64,000 bases of DNA from Siccirubricoccus deserti (GCF_014283215.1 NZ_JACOMF010000025.1:1-64000), one strand, 5' to 3'; shown: positions 54,774 to 64,000, counted from the stretch's first letter. The notes: generated from the letters alone by a model not told the origin. Made by a program: numbers and translations.

Positions 54774-55859
54774 ATGCCCTTGAGTTCCAGATCGCTGCGC
54801 GTGGGATTGATCGGCATCGGTAATTGCGCGTCGTCCTTCGTGCAGGGCCTCACCTTCTACCGGGATGCCCATGCCGGCGAGCCGGTACCGGGATTGATGC
54901 ATGCCGAGATCGGCGGCTACCACGTCGCCGACATCGAGGTCAGCGCAGCCTTCGACGTCGCCGCCACGAAGGTAGGCAGGGACGTTTCGGAGGCGATCCT
55001 GGCACCGCCGAACAACACGCAGCGCTTCGCCGCCGTGGCCCCTACCGGGGTTGTCGTCGAGCGCGGTGCGACACTCGACGGGATCGGTCAGTATCTGAGC
55101 GGCGAGATCGAGGAATCCGACCGGCCCTTGGCCGATGTCGCCGGAACGCTGCGCCGGAGCCGTACGGATGTGCTGGTGTCCTACCTCCCGGTCGGGTCCC
55201 AGCGTGCAACCGAATGGTACGCCGAGCAGGCGCTGGCGGCCGGTTGCGCCTTCGTCAATTGCATTCCGGTGTTCATCGCCTCCGACCCTGGCTGGCAGAG
55301 GCGCTTCACAGAGCGAGGCCTGCCGCTGGTCGGTGACGACATCAAAAGTCAGGTCGGCGCCACCATCGTGCACCGCATGCTGGCAAACCTGTTCCGCGAG
55401 CGTGGCGTGAGGCTCGACCGCACCTACCAGCTCAATTTCGGCGGCAACACGGATTTCCTCAATATGCTGGAGCGTGAACGGCTGGAGAGCAAGAAGCTGT
55501 CGAAGACGAGGGCCGTGACCAGCCAGCTTGATGTCGCGCCGACGGCGCGTGACGTGCATGTCGGGCCCAGCGACTTCGTGCCGTGGCTGGATGACCGGAA
55601 ATTCGCCTACATCCGCCTGGAAGGCACCGCCTTCGGCGGCGTGCCACTGAATGTCGAGCTGAAGATGGAGGTCTGGGATTCGCCAAACTCGGCAGGAATC
55701 GTGATCGACGCCGTGCGATGTGCCAAGCTGGCATTGGATCGCCGGATCAGCGGCACGCTGGAGGGACCTTCCAGCTATTTCATGAAATCGCCGCCACGGC
55801 AGTTCACCGATGCCGAGGCGCGGGAGCGAACCCTTCGCTTCATTGCCGGCGAGGCATGA
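54774..55859 (+). CDS. myo-Inositol-1-phosphate synthase-like protein
   Basis: 361 residues from ATG ([20 protein letters not shown]); a TTG two codons later is better spaced from the GGAGG. The [16 protein letters not shown] loop binds [30 protein letters not shown] and [14 protein letters not shown] are conserved in bacterial and archaeal Ino1 enzymes, which convert glucose-6-phosphate to inositol-1-phosphate. It opens a four-gene plus-strand operon and gives the pathway its inositol. Confidence 0.92.
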   Translation: MPLSSRSLRVGLIGIGNCASSFVQGLTFYRDAHAGEPVPGLMHAEIGGYHVADIEVSAAFDVAATKVGRDVSEAILAPPNNTQRFAAVAPTGVVVERGATLDGIGQYLSGEIEESDRPLADVAGTLRRSRTDVLVSYLPVGSQRATEWYAEQALAAGCAFVNCIPVFIASDPGWQRRFTERGLPLVGDDIKSQVGATIVHRMLANLFRERGVRLDRTYQLNFGGNTDFLNMLERERLESKKLSKTRAVTSQLDVAPTARDVHVGPSDFVPWLDDRKFAYIRLEGTAFGGVPLNVELKMEVWDSPNSAGIVIDAVRCAKLALDRRISGTLEGPSSYFMKSPPRQFTDAEARERTLRFIAGEA

Positions 55860-55869
55860 GGCGCGGCGC

Positions 55870-56466
55870 GTGGCGACGACGCTCTTCCTGGTACGGCATG
55901 CCGTGCACGGCCTGGTGGACCAGGTGCTGTGCGGCCGGACGGCCGGGGTGCATCTGGGTGAGGCGGGCCGGCACCAGGCGGCACAGCTCGCATGGCGGCT
56001 GGGGCAGGCCAGGCTTGCCGCGATCTACAGCAGCCCGCTGGAGCGTGCGCAGGAGACGGCGGCCATTGTGGCCGCCAACGCCAGGCTCGATCCGGTGATC
56101 GAGGATGCGCTGACCGAAATCGACTTCGGCGCCTGGAACGGCCGCCGCTTCGACTCGCTTCGGGATGACCCGGATTGGCGGCGCTGGAATACCGAGCGCG
56201 GCACGGCGCGACCGCCAGGCGGCGAATCAATGGGTGAAGTGCAGGCGCGCACCATGCGCTGGGCCGAGAGCGCAAGCGACCGCCACCCGGACGGCGCCAT
56301 CGCCGCCGTGAGCCATGGCGATGTCATCAAGGCCATGGTCGCCGCGGTCCTCGGTCTTCCGCTCGACCATTACGGACGGTTCGAGATCGGCCCCGCTTCC
56401 CTGACCACCATCATGCTTTGGCGCGGCGGCGCCAGCCTGTTGCGGATGAACGAGGCCGTTGCATGA
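55870..56466 (+). CDS. Histidine phosphatase-family protein
   Basis: 198 residues from GTG (MATTLFLVRHAVHG), 10 bp after the inositol-phosphate synthase stop. LVRHA at residue 7 holds the phosphorylated histidine, SSPLERAQETA and AVSHGDVIKAMV the second arginine and histidine. In this context it could dephosphorylate inositol phosphate or a sugar phosphate; that is inference from operon position. Confidence 0.85.
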   Translation: MATTLFLVRHAVHGLVDQVLCGRTAGVHLGEAGRHQAAQLAWRLGQARLAAIYSSPLERAQETAAIVAANARLDPVIEDALTEIDFGAWNGRRFDSLRDDPDWRRWNTERGTARPPGGESMGEVQARTMRWAESASDRHPDGAIAAVSHGDVIKAMVAAVLGLPLDHYGRFEIGPASLTTIMLWRGGASLLRMNEAVA

Positions 56467-57245
56467 CACTGTGTTCCGAATCAGCATCCCGGTTGTCATC
56501 GGAGGAGATCCGGCGCCGCGCAGCCGCACTCGGCCCCTGGTTCCACAACCTCGATCTGAACGGGGTCTGGACCGCGCCGGAGCATTTTCTCGGTGACTAT
56601 CCGGCGGTCAAATGGCGTCGCTTCGCCCAGGCGATTCCGGCGGATCTGAGCGGGCGCAGCGTGCTCGACATCGGCTGCAATGGAGGCTTTTACTCGATCG
56701 AGATGAAGCGCCGCGGCGCCGCCCGGGTGCTCGGCATCGATTCCGACGAGGCCTACCTGGCGCAGGCGCGGTTCGCGGCGGATGTGACCGGCCAGGCAAT
56801 CGAGTTTCGCCGCCTTTCCGTCTATGATATTGCCGCACTGGGAGAACGGTTCGATATCGTTCTGTTCATGGGGGTGCTCTATCATTTGCGGCACCCAATG
56901 CTGGCACTTGACCTCATCCACGAACATGCCGCGCGGGATCTGCTGATCTTCCAGTCCATGCAGCGCGGCGCCGCCGAACTCGAGCCGGTGCGAGAGGATT
57001 ACGATTTCGAGGAAACCAAGCCCTTCGACCGTCCCGGCTGGCCCAAGCTGCATTTCATCGAACAACGCTATGCCCATGACCAGACCAACTGGTGGGTGCC
57101 GAACCGGGCCTGCGCTGAGGCCATGCTGCGTAGTGCCGGCTTCGAGATCAGCGCCCATCCTGAGGAGGAAGTGTATATCTGCCGGCGCGTCGCAGCCCCC
57201 GAAGGGGCCGGCGCCGTCTATCCGATGCGGGGGCCGAGCGCATGA
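56463..57245 (+). CDS. SAM-dependent methyltransferase (TIGR04290-like)
   Basis: 260 residues. The ATG overlaps the phosphatase stop (ATGA). WFHNLDLNGVWTAPEHFLGD leads to LDIGCNGGFYS, the SAM-binding motif I, and VLFMGVLYHLRHPMLAL follows. This resembles the TIGR04290 methyltransferase family, recalled as a partner of inositol-synthase and xylosidase-like genes in similar clusters; that should be checked. The probable target is a sugar or inositol hydroxyl. Confidence 0.85.
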   Translation: MTLCSESASRLSSEEIRRRAAALGPWFHNLDLNGVWTAPEHFLGDYPAVKWRRFAQAIPADLSGRSVLDIGCNGGFYSIEMKRRGAARVLGIDSDEAYLAQARFAADVTGQAIEFRRLSVYDIAALGERFDIVLFMGVLYHLRHPMLALDLIHEHAARDLLIFQSMQRGAAELEPVREDYDFEETKPFDRPGWPKLHFIEQRYAHDQTNWWVPNRACAEAMLRSAGFEISAHPEEEVYICRRVAAPEGAGAVYPMRGPSA

Positions 57246-58132
57246 TCGAAGCGGTGATGCTCTGGAACGAACCGAACAACAAGTCGCACTGGGACCCTGA
57301 GCTCGATCCGGATTGGCAGCTGTTCGGAGACATGGCGATCTGCGCCGGCCAGGCGATCCGTGCGGTGCATCCTACGCTGCCGCGCGTGCTCGGCGGCATC
57401 TCCCCGATCGATCCGGCCTTCATCCGCAAGATGGGTGAGCGCGGCGTGCTGGACCATGTGGATGTCATCGCCGTCCATGGCTTTCCGCTCGATTGGAATC
57501 TTTGGCAGATTCATGAGTGGCCGGCCAAGATTGCGGAGATCCGGGCCGTGACCGGGCTGCCAGTCTGGGTCTCGGAGGTTGGCGTTTCCTCCTTCGGGGC
57601 AGAGGAAGTGCAGCATTGGGGACTGCAGCGCACCGCCGAGTTGCTGGTAGGCCAGGTGCCGCGCATCCAATGGTACAGCCTCTATGACCTGCCCCGTGCC
57701 TGGGAGGCAACGACCCGGCACCGGGAAGCCGAGGGCTCTTCCTACTACCGCCATTTCTACATGGGGCTGCTGCGGGAGGACGGGACGCCGAAGCCGTCGC
57801 TTGAGGAATTCGCCCGGCACACGCCGGCGATCGGGCTCTGCCAATGGTTCCATTACGAGGACCACAGGCTTGACGAGGCGGTAGCCTGGATGAAGCGGCT
57901 GGGCGTGCGCTACCTCCGCACCGGCCTGTCATGGGCTGACAGCTTCCGCCCCAATGCCCTGGCTTGGTTCGATCGGCAGATGGAGGCGTTGTGTGACTTC
58001 GACGTGACTGTGACCTTCTGCTTCACCCCGGAGCATCGTGGCATCGCGCCCCACCACACCAGCCCGCCGCTGGTGAAGGAAGAATTCGCCGAATTCTGTG
58101 CTGCCATGGTGCGCCGCTACGCGCTCGGCTGA
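57242..58132 (+). CDS. Beta-xylosidase-like glycoside hydrolase-fold protein
   Basis: 296 residues from ATG, overlapping the methyltransferase stop (ATGA). LWNEPNNKSHWD near residue 8 matches the acid/base NEP motif of GH39/clan A enzymes, and LPVWVSEVGVSSFG supplies a candidate nucleophile glutamate. The barrel begins abruptly at the NEP strand, so it is shorter than a classical xylosidase. No signal peptide is visible, so a cytoplasmic role in making or trimming the glycan is more likely than polymer breakdown. The end is close to a decayed region, so a slight truncation is possible. Confidence 0.75.
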   Translation: MIEAVMLWNEPNNKSHWDPELDPDWQLFGDMAICAGQAIRAVHPTLPRVLGGISPIDPAFIRKMGERGVLDHVDVIAVHGFPLDWNLWQIHEWPAKIAEIRAVTGLPVWVSEVGVSSFGAEEVQHWGLQRTAELLVGQVPRIQWYSLYDLPRAWEATTRHREAEGSSYYRHFYMGLLREDGTPKPSLEEFARHTPAIGLCQWFHYEDHRLDEAVAWMKRLGVRYLRTGLSWADSFRPNALAWFDRQMEALCDFDVTVTFCFTPEHRGIAPHHTSPPLVKEEFAEFCAAMVRRYALG

Positions 58133-58189
58133 AGGTGAGGCGAGGCAAAGGCTGCGGCGCCGCTACCCGGTAGGCCTGCACCGGCGGAG

Positions 58190-58408
58190 GCCCTCCGCGT
58201 CGAGGATGACGCGTTGCTGAGCGGTACCTTTACCGCCACGCTGGTCGGCGGGAATGGCTCGGTCGGCTGGTTCTGCGCACCGCGCTTCGACGGTGGCGCG
58301 TGCTTCGCCGCACTCCCAAGTGGACCCGAGAACGGCTACTGGCGAATCGCCCCTGCTGCCGAGATCCGGGCGGTGCCGCGTCGTTACCGGGACGACACGC
58401 CAATCGTG
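58190..58408 (+). pseudogene. N-terminal fragment of a glucoamylase/trehalase-like (GH15) gene
   Basis: In one frame VEDDALLSGTFTATLVGGNG, then SVGWFCAPRFDGGACFAAL, then PENGYWRIAPAAE and RYRDDTPIV follow the start of bacterial GH15 proteins (YALIGD...AALVGRDGSIDWLCWPRFDS...CFAALLG). The match breaks off at about residue 65 of a roughly 600-residue family. Confidence 0.65.
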
Positions 58409-58443
58409 ACCATGATGGCCCGATCCTTCCCAAGCTGGCGCAG

Positions 58444-58533
58444 GATGTCGCGCCGGATCGGCCGGACCAGTTGTGGGTGGCCGGCCTGACCTCCTTTGTC
58501 ACCCCGGACGGCTTCGCCGGCGTGGCGGTGAGG
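58444..58533 (+). pseudogene. Fragment of an IS3-type transposase
   Basis: RPDQLWVAGLTSFVTPDGFA, in another frame directly after the GH15 fragment, resembles the start of the rve catalytic core of IS3-family transposases (RPNxxWVADITY...). The first catalytic aspartate is lost (WVAG instead of WVAD). Only about 30 residues remain and no terminal repeats are seen. Confidence 0.5.
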
Positions 58534-58699
58534 CGCCCCGTGCAGATCGAGGATCACCACGCCTGGCGCCTGTCAAAGCGCCTGAACCTGGCCTGGACCC
58601 AGGGCTCCGATCCAGGCTGCAACTTACTGCACCGCAACATCGCCTCGCAGACTGAACGCCGCCGCTGACGAAAGCTGTCACCCGCTTCCTCGGCCGGCT

Positions 58700-59092
58700 T
58701 CAGTCCTTCCGACCCGGCGGGCTGGCCAGCGGCGCGAAGGCCTCGGTCGCCACGTCGCGGCCGAACTGGCCGTGGTCCTCCGGCAGTTGGGGCGGTGCCG
58801 CCTCCCGGCCCGTTGCCGGGCGGTGGCGTTCCTCGCCGGTCGGTTTGCGGGTTTCCGGTAGGGCGCCGGGGATGAAGCTGCCGTCATCGACCGGCGCCGG
58901 GGCGGTGGTCGGCATCCCGTCCCAGGGCGTGCCGCGCAGCAGGTCGAGCGGCAGCGCCCGCTCTGCCGGGCAGGAACACACTGCGCTGCGGTCGGCCAGC
59001 AGGTTCGGCATCGTTACCTGGTCGCAATGCGGGCACTGGACGGCGTCCAGCCGAAGCTGCTGAGGTTCGGCACTTTCCTCTGGCTGGGCCAT
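58700..59092 (-). CDS. Hypothetical protein with possible zinc site
   Basis: 130 residues (MAQPEESAEPQQLRLDAVQC). VQCPHCDQVTMPNLL and VCSCPAE contain two cysteine pairs that could bind zinc; the rest is proline-rich and probably disordered. It starts within the stop of the next gene upstream (TGATG), so the two are translationally coupled. Family unknown to me. Confidence 0.6.
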   Translation of the reverse strand: MAQPEESAEPQQLRLDAVQCPHCDQVTMPNLLADRSAVCSCPAERALPLDLLRGTPWDGMPTTAPAPVDDGSFIPGALPETRKPTGEERHRPATGREAAPPQLPEDHGQFGRDVATEAFAPLASPPGRKD

Positions 59093-59310
59093 CAGCCAGG
59101 ACGGTCCTTGACCGCATCAGGGTTGGACCCTGCGTCCTCCTCAAGATCCTCAACGATCTCCTTTAGCGCACCGGGGTCAAGACGCTTTGCCTGGCGGATA
59201 TGGCGGTCGGCTGCCCTTTCCCGCCCGTGGGCAAGGTCGTCCAAGGCCTGCTCGCCAAGGTCGCGGGCAGCCTCATGCGCATCGTCAGGGCGTTTCGGGT
59301 CGTTCGGCAT
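59092..59310 (-). CDS. Small acidic/basic hypothetical protein
   Basis: 72 highly charged residues (MPNDPKRPDDAHEAARDLGE), predicted mostly helical. Coupled by a one-base stop/start overlap to the following gene. No family recognised. Confidence 0.6.
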   Translation of the reverse strand: MPNDPKRPDDAHEAARDLGEQALDDLAHGRERAADRHIRQAKRLDPGALKEIVEDLEEDAGSNPDAVKDRPG

Positions 59311-59393
59311 GGCGACGGTCTTCCCTGCTGGATGGCAGGTTCAACCGCCACGGCGCCCCCGGGTTGCGGTGCGGAGGCGCAGTCGGCGGGCGC

Positions 59394-59612
59394 TCAGTTG
59401 AGCTGCGACAGATCCTCGCCGAGCACCACGATCTGGATGGCGTAGGAGACCTCGCCATCCTCCACGTCGCGATGGACGGTGCCCACGAACTCGCTGCCGA
59501 CGAACATCTCAACCGAGGCATTCCGGCGCTGCGGGGTGGAAAGCTTGATCCGTTCATTGCCCAGCAGGCGGCGGAGATGTGCCTGGACCGCGGCGAGTTC
59601 GGCAGGGGTCAT
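59394..59612 (-). CDS. DUF3126-family protein
   Basis: 72 residues (MTPAELAAVQAHLRRLLGNE). SVEMFVGSEFVGTVHRDVED, then GEVSYAIQIVVL, matches the small alphaproteobacterial DUF3126 family. Function unknown. Confidence 0.8.
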   Translation of the reverse strand: MTPAELAAVQAHLRRLLGNERIKLSTPQRRNASVEMFVGSEFVGTVHRDVEDGEVSYAIQIVVLGEDLSQLN

Positions 59613-59669
59613 GGTCGGGGGTCCCGGTCTTGGAAACGCCGGTCCCTTACAGCCGGGGCGAGGCCGCCG

Positions 59670-59951
59670 CTACCCCTCCCCCGCCTCCTCGGGCGTAAGC
59701 AGGCGCAGCGAGAGCGCGTGCAGCCCACCGCCGAACTCCGCCGCCAGCACCGCATGCACGGCGCGGGAGCGGGTCAGGCGGGACTGACCGGCAAAAGCCG
59801 GGCTGACCACCTGCACGCTGTAGTGGGTCTCCCCTTCCGGCCGGGCGCCGGCATGGCCAGCATGGCGGTAGCTGTCGTCCTGCACGATGATGCGGGCAGG
59901 CGGGAAGGCGGCTTCGAGAGCGGTCCGGATGCGTTCGGCGCGGGTTGGCAT
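59670..59951 (-). CDS. BolA-family protein
   Basis: 93 residues (MPTRAERIRTALEAAFPPAR). The fold is recognisable in ETHYSVQVVSPAFAGQSRL and the conserved histidine in SRAVHAVLAAEF. BolA proteins work with monothiol glutaredoxins in iron-sulphur handling. It diverges from the DnaJ-domain gene, 116 bp apart. Confidence 0.88.
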   Translation of the reverse strand: MPTRAERIRTALEAAFPPARIIVQDDSYRHAGHAGARPEGETHYSVQVVSPAFAGQSRLTRSRAVHAVLAAEFGGGLHALSLRLLTPEEAGEG

Positions 59952-60067
59952 GCCACGTTTTCAGGGCTTTCGGCATGCCGCGCAAGGGCGCCGCCCAGGG
60001 TACCGAAGACGTTCCGAGACCTCGTCCTTGGCTTGCGTGCCCGCGGTGGCACGCCCATAACTGGAGG

Positions 60068-60679
60068 ATGCCCCCCCGACGCGGCAAACGCCCCGAGCCG
60101 GCCGACCCGGACCACCCGCTGCGACCCTGCGATGCGCCAGGCTGCACCGCCGCTGGCGAGTTCCGCGCCCCGAAGTCGCGCAGCACCCTGAACGACTACC
60201 TCTGGTTCTGCCTGCCCCACGTCCGGGAATATAATTCCGCCTGGGACTACTACAAAGGCATGGGCCCGAACGAGATCGAGGCCAATCTCCGCCACGACAC
60301 CGCCTGGCAGCGGCCGACCTGGCCGCTCGGTCGGCTCGGCGGCAATCGGCGATTCGACCCGGAGTATCTGCGCGACCCGCTCGGGCTGCTCTACGGCACG
60401 CCACTGCACGCCAACCGGCGGGCTGAGCCGAAGCAGCCGGAGGTGCCGGCCGAACTGCGCGCCGCGCTTGACGTTCTCGGCCTCGAATGGCCGGTGGAGC
60501 AGCCGGCGCTGCGGGCCCGCTATAAGGAGTTGGCCAAGCGCTATCACCCCGACGCCAATGGCGGCGACCGCAGCGCCGAGGACCGGTTGAAGGACGTCAA
60601 CCGGGCCTACAGCCTGCTCCGCCAACGGCTCGGCACCGGCCGCGGCGTGACGCAACCCGCCGAGGCGGCAGCGCCCTGA
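60068..60679 (+). CDS. DnaJ-domain protein
   Basis: 203 residues from MPPRRGKRPEPADPDHPLRP; the start is not certain because GGAGG lies too close. The N-terminal part has CDAPGC and a following FCLPHVREYN, a possible zinc site. The C-terminal ~60 residues form a J domain with the HPD motif (KELAKRYHPDANGGD). J proteins stimulate DnaK. The bolA-dnaJ-cobS-cobT order is common in alphaproteobacteria. Confidence 0.88.
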   Translation: MPPRRGKRPEPADPDHPLRPCDAPGCTAAGEFRAPKSRSTLNDYLWFCLPHVREYNSAWDYYKGMGPNEIEANLRHDTAWQRPTWPLGRLGGNRRFDPEYLRDPLGLLYGTPLHANRRAEPKQPEVPAELRAALDVLGLEWPVEQPALRARYKELAKRYHPDANGGDRSAEDRLKDVNRAYSLLRQRLGTGRGVTQPAEAAAP

Positions 60680-60783
60680 GCGGCGCCCCTGCTTTGGTTT
60701 TCCGGCCGATTTGGGAAATCTCCCATGGCCGGGTAGCCTCCTGCCGAAGCCTGCCGTAGAGTCCCCCAAGAGAAATTGAGCGG

Positions 60784-61797
60784 ATGCCGATGACCAAGGT
60801 CGCCACACTCGCCGAAATCCGTCCCACCTCGGCGATCGATACCCCCGACATCACGGTGAATGCGCGGGAGGTCTTCGGGATCGACATCGATCTCGAGATC
60901 CCGGCCTTCTCCACCCGCACGGAGCACGTGCCGGAGGTGGACACCGCCTATCGCTTCGACCGCGAGACCACGCTGGCGATCCTTGCCGGCTTCGCCCGCA
61001 ACCGCCGGGTGATGGTCCAGGGCTATCACGGGACCGGCAAGTCGACCCATATCGAGCAGGTGGCGGCGCGGCTCAACTGGCCCTGCATCCGGGTCAACCT
61101 CGACAGCCACATCAGCCGCATTGACCTGATCGGCAAGGATGCGATCGTCCTGAAGGACGGCAAGCAGGTGACCGAGTTCCGCGAAGGCATCCTGCCCTGG
61201 GCGCTGCAGCACCCCTGCGCGCTGGTGTTCGACGAGTACGACGCCGGCCGCCCGGACGTGATGTTCGTGATCCAGCGGGTGCTGGAGGTCGAGGGCAAGC
61301 TGACCCTGCTCGACCAGAACCGGGTGATCCGGCCGCACCCCTATTTCCGCCTGTTCTCCACCGCCAACACGGTGGGCCTGGGCGACACCACCGGCCTCTA
61401 TCACGGCACCCAGCAGATCAACCAAGGTCAGATGGACCGCTGGAACATCGTCGCCACGCTGAACTACCTGCCGCATGCGCAGGAGACCGGCATCGTGCTG
61501 GCCAAGCTTGGGGTCGAGGGCGATGCCAAGATGAAGAAGCAGGTTGAGGCGATGGTGGCGCTGGCCGACCTGACCCGCGCCGGCTTCATCGCCGGCGACA
61601 TCAGCACCGTCATGTCGCCGCGCACCGTCATCACCTGGGCCGAGAACGCCAAGATCTTCGGCGATGTCGGCTTCGCCTTCCGCCTCACCTTCCTCAACAA
61701 ATGCGACGAGGCGGAGCGCAGCACGGTGGCGGAATACTACCAGCGCTGCTTCAACGAGGACCTGCCCGGCGGCAGTTCCCTGAAGAAGGCCGGCTGA
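60784..61797 (+). CDS. cobS: Cobaltochelatase subunit CobS
   Basis: The 337-residue AAA+ ATPase that with CobT drives CobN to insert cobalt in aerobic cobalamin synthesis. Walker [10 protein letters not shown] is near residue 80 and Walker B LVFDEYDA near residue 148. [19 protein letters not shown] is the sensor-1 region typical of CobS. cobT follows after 101 bp. I saw no cobalamin riboswitch in the 104 bp upstream. Confidence 0.95.
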   Translation: MPMTKVATLAEIRPTSAIDTPDITVNAREVFGIDIDLEIPAFSTRTEHVPEVDTAYRFDRETTLAILAGFARNRRVMVQGYHGTGKSTHIEQVAARLNWPCIRVNLDSHISRIDLIGKDAIVLKDGKQVTEFREGILPWALQHPCALVFDEYDAGRPDVMFVIQRVLEVEGKLTLLDQNRVIRPHPYFRLFSTANTVGLGDTTGLYHGTQQINQGQMDRWNIVATLNYLPHAQETGIVLAKLGVEGDAKMKKQVEAMVALADLTRAGFIAGDISTVMSPRTVITWAENAKIFGDVGFAFRLTFLNKCDEAERSTVAEYYQRCFNEDLPGGSSLKKAG

Positions 61798-61898
61798 CGC
61801 CCCCTCCGCCTCGTGCCTGCGGCCGTCCCGATGACGCAGGCGCGAAGCGCCGAGGAGCGTAGTCTGAAGCCGGCCGGAGCGGAGCGGAGGCCACACCA

Positions 61899-63770
61899 AT
61901 GAGCGGCAAGCAGGACCTGACCCGTCAGGAAGAGTTCAAGCGCGCCACCGCCGGCACGCTGCGCGCCATCGCGCATGCGAATTCGGAGGTGCAGGTGGCC
62001 TTCCAGCCCGGCCCCGGCGGCGTCGCCGGCAAGCGGGTGCGGCTGCCGCTGCCGACCCGGGCATTGCCGCCGGCCGAGATGGCCCGGCTGCGTGGCGCCG
62101 CCGATGCCGCGGCGCTCCGCCTTCGCCACCATTCGGAAGCCGTCCACGCCGCCCGCCTGCCGTCCCGGCGCGAGGCCAAGGACGTCTATGACGCGCTGGA
62201 GGATGTGCGAGTCGAGGCGGTCGGCAGCAAGCACATGGCCGGCGTCGCCGCCAATCTCCGCGCCCGGCTCGCCGACCAGTGCGAGACCGAGGGCTATGAC
62301 CGGATGACCCGGAAGGACCAGCTGCCGCTGCCCGCGGCGCTGTCCCTGCTGGCCCGCGAACGCATCTCCGGCGAGCCTGCGCCGGAAGTCGCCCGGCGAG
62401 TGCTCGACCTGTGGCGCGACACGCTGGGCGATGGGGCCGAGCAGGCGCTGGCCGAGATGGCCAATGCGACCGACGATCAGGACGCCTTCGCCCGCGCCTC
62501 CCGCAAGCTGCTCGCCGCCCTCGATCTGGCCGAGGCCGAGGTTGAAAGCGAGTCGGAGGAGCAGGAGGACGGCGAGGACAACGGCGAGCAATCCTCCCAG
62601 CAGGACCAGTCCGGCGAGGGCGAGGCCCAGTCGCAGGACCAGGAGAGCATGCTCGGCGCCCAGCCGGAGACGATGCAGGGCGAGGCCGCCGAGGAGGAAG
62701 CCCAGGAATCGGAGGAGGAAGGCGCCGCCGCCGAGGGCGACGACAAGCCCGGCGGCCCGCAGCAGCGGCGCGAGGTGGTGCAGACCGACGACGCCAGCCG
62801 CTACCACCCTTTCACGACCCAATTCGACGAGATCGTCGAGGCCGACGACCTCTGCGATGCGGATGAGCTCGGCCGGCTGCGCCAGCAGCTCGACCAGCAG
62901 CTCTCCCATTTGCAGGGCGTGGTCTCGAAGCTGGCCAACCGGTTGCAGCGCCGGCTGCTGGCGCAGCAGCAGCGGGCCTGGGAATTCGACTTGGAGGAAG
63001 GCCAGCTGGATGCGGCGCGGCTCGCCCGCATCGTCGCCAACCCAATGCTCTCGCTGTCCTACAAGCGGGAGCGGGAGGCGGATTTCCGCGATACCGTCGT
63101 CTCCCTGCTGATCGACAATTCCGGCTCGATGCGCGGCCGGCCGATCACCGTGGCCGCCATGTGCAGCGACATCCTGGCCCGCACCCTGGAGCGCTGCGCG
63201 GTGAAGACCGAGATCCTCGGCTTCACCACCCGCGCCTGGAAGGGCGGGCAGGCGCGCGAGAAGTGGGTGCACGACGGCAAGCCGCGCAACCCTGGCCGGC
63301 TGAACGACCTGCGGCACGTGGTCTACAAGGCGGCCGACGCCCCCTGGCGCCGCGCCCGCAAGAACCTCGGCCTGATGCTCCGCGAGGGGCTGCTGAAGGA
63401 GAACATCGATGGCGAGGCGCTGGAGTGGGCCTATAAGCGCCTGCGCAGCCGGCCGGAGCACCGCCGCATCCTGATGGTGATCTCGGATGGCGCGCCGGTC
63501 GACGACAGCACGCTCTCGGTCAATCCCGGCAATTATCTGGAACGTCACCTGCGCAAGGTGATCGCCGAAATCGAGGGTCGCGGTGACGTGGAACTGATTG
63601 CCATCGGCATCGGTCATGATGTTACGCGCTACTATCGGCGCGCCGTGACCATCGTGGACGCCGAGGAGCTTGGCGGCACCATGATGAAGAAGCTGGCGGA
63701 GCTGTTCGACGAGGATGCGGCGGAGGCCTGGCAGCGGGCCGCGACCGAGCGTTCCGCCCTGGTCGCGTAG
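61899..63770 (+). CDS. cobT: Cobaltochelatase subunit CobT
   Basis: 623 residues. The N-terminal domain is followed by a long acidic low-complexity linker at about residues 210-285 (rich in Glu, Gln, Asp) and a C-terminal von Willebrand A domain whose MIDAS motif is [11 protein letters not shown] near residue 405. CobT and CobS form the chaperone rings of cobalt chelatase. Length is normal for alphaproteobacterial CobT. Confidence 0.95.
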   Translation: MSGKQDLTRQEEFKRATAGTLRAIAHANSEVQVAFQPGPGGVAGKRVRLPLPTRALPPAEMARLRGAADAAALRLRHHSEAVHAARLPSRREAKDVYDALEDVRVEAVGSKHMAGVAANLRARLADQCETEGYDRMTRKDQLPLPAALSLLARERISGEPAPEVARRVLDLWRDTLGDGAEQALAEMANATDDQDAFARASRKLLAALDLAEAEVESESEEQEDGEDNGEQSSQQDQSGEGEAQSQDQESMLGAQPETMQGEAAEEEAQESEEEGAAAEGDDKPGGPQQRREVVQTDDASRYHPFTTQFDEIVEADDLCDADELGRLRQQLDQQLSHLQGVVSKLANRLQRRLLAQQQRAWEFDLEEGQLDAARLARIVANPMLSLSYKREREADFRDTVVSLLIDNSGSMRGRPITVAAMCSDILARTLERCAVKTEILGFTTRAWKGGQAREKWVHDGKPRNPGRLNDLRHVVYKAADAPWRRARKNLGLMLREGLLKENIDGEALEWAYKRLRSRPEHRRILMVISDGAPVDDSTLSVNPGNYLERHLRKVIAEIEGRGDVELIAIGIGHDVTRYYRRAVTIVDAEELGGTMMKKLAELFDEDAAEAWQRAATERSALVA

Positions 63771-63841
63771 CGCGGCGTCCACGCGCCGTGGCGCCTGCAA
63801 CCGGCCCTGCCGAGCCGTCTTCGCGAGCAGATTGCGCCGCC

Positions 63842-63857
63842 GGGGTGTTTCCACCCC
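63842..63857 (+). terminator. Possible terminator after cobT
   Basis: GGGGTG, loop TTTC, CACCCC, followed by AGTGTTGTTTGCT. Short stem with a loosely T-rich tail. Confidence 0.4.
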
Positions 63858-63886
63858 AGTGTTGTTTGCTCTAGGCCCGGTTCGTC

Positions 63887-64000
63887 ATGTCGCTCCATCG
63901 GACCGGCCGCGCCCTGCGCCGCCGGTCTTTTCTATGCGCCGGCGCTGGGCTGCTCGGCACGGCCGCCTGCGCCGGTGCGAGTGGCGCCCCACCCGTTGCG
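63887..64000 (+). CDS. Start of an exported protein (truncated by window edge)
   Basis: The first 38 residues, MSLHRTGRALRRRSFLCAGA onward, show a twin-arginine-like signal (RRRSFLCAG) and a lipobox-like LLGTAAC, so a Tat-exported lipoprotein is plausible. Too short to identify. In related genomes cobT is often followed by a phytase-like esterase gene, which is a guess here. Confidence 0.6.
   Translation, partial: MSLHRTGRALRRRSFLCAGAGLLGTAACAGASGAPPVA

Noticed and set aside
60680-60783. Cobalamin riboswitch before cobS
   Set aside because: The spacer is too short and I see no B12-box-like sequence.
61737-63854. A 705-codon minus-strand frame opposite cobT
   Set aside because: The cobT frame has the von Willebrand domain and family length; the opposite frame is compositional.

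Overview
The window is GC-rich throughout, and its ribosomal, RNA polymerase and cobalt-chelatase (CobS/CobT) genes, tRNA order and many Bug/TctC-type solute receptors point to an alphaproteobacterium, most likely an Acetobacteraceae member of the Roseomonas type. This placement is my inference from gene content and order; no 16S gene is present.

Region 1 (1-19161) is the transcription/translation core, read almost entirely on the minus strand. From right to left it runs tRNA-Tyr, tRNA-Gly, tuf, an RDD membrane protein gene, tRNA-Trp, secE, nusG, two inserted small genes, rplK, rplA, rplJ, rplL, rpoB, rpoC, terminator, rpsL, rpsG and a second tuf that runs off the left edge. Two features are unusual: fusA is missing from rpsL-rpsG-tuf, and nusG is separated from rplK by a GlsB-like and a YidB-like gene. 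The two tuf copies are base-for-base identical wherever I compared them. rlmB diverges from the tRNA end.

Region 2 (19247-29402) is accessory metabolism and envelope: a hydratase-like gene, a D-aminoacylase-type amidohydrolase convergent with an orphan molybdenum hydroxylase large subunit, and a DUF2491/DUF350/PspA operon resembling E. coli yjfKLJ. It ends with a small protein carrying a duplicated internal motif next to a radical SAM enzyme, a candidate peptide-modification (RiPP) pair.

Region 3 (29936-43227) holds a hybrid histidine kinase, a DadA-like oxidase, an amidohydrolase, a broken TctC gene, an ECF41 sigma factor with its carboxymuconolactone-decarboxylase-like partner and a matching promoter, three tandem TctC receptors without the TctA/TctB transporter, an HpaB-type hydroxylase and an F420-type LLM oxidoreductase. 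It looks like a catabolic/uptake island.

Region 4 (44546-58132) is a large glycoconjugate locus. A minus-strand run of eight genes joined by short stop/start overlaps encodes two sugar epimerases, a B12-binding radical SAM enzyme, a GT4 glycosyltransferase, three related CgeB-like glycosyltransferases and a UDP-glucuronate decarboxylase. It diverges from a plus-strand operon for inositol-phosphate synthase, a phosphatase, a methyltransferase and a xylosidase-like protein. Together they suggest synthesis of an unknown inositol- and pentose-containing glycan or glycolipid. A degraded glucoamylase and transposase scar closes the region.

Region 5 (58700-64000) returns to conserved chromosomal genes: three small proteins, bolA, a DnaJ-domain gene, cobS, cobT and the start of a Tat/lipoprotein-type gene.
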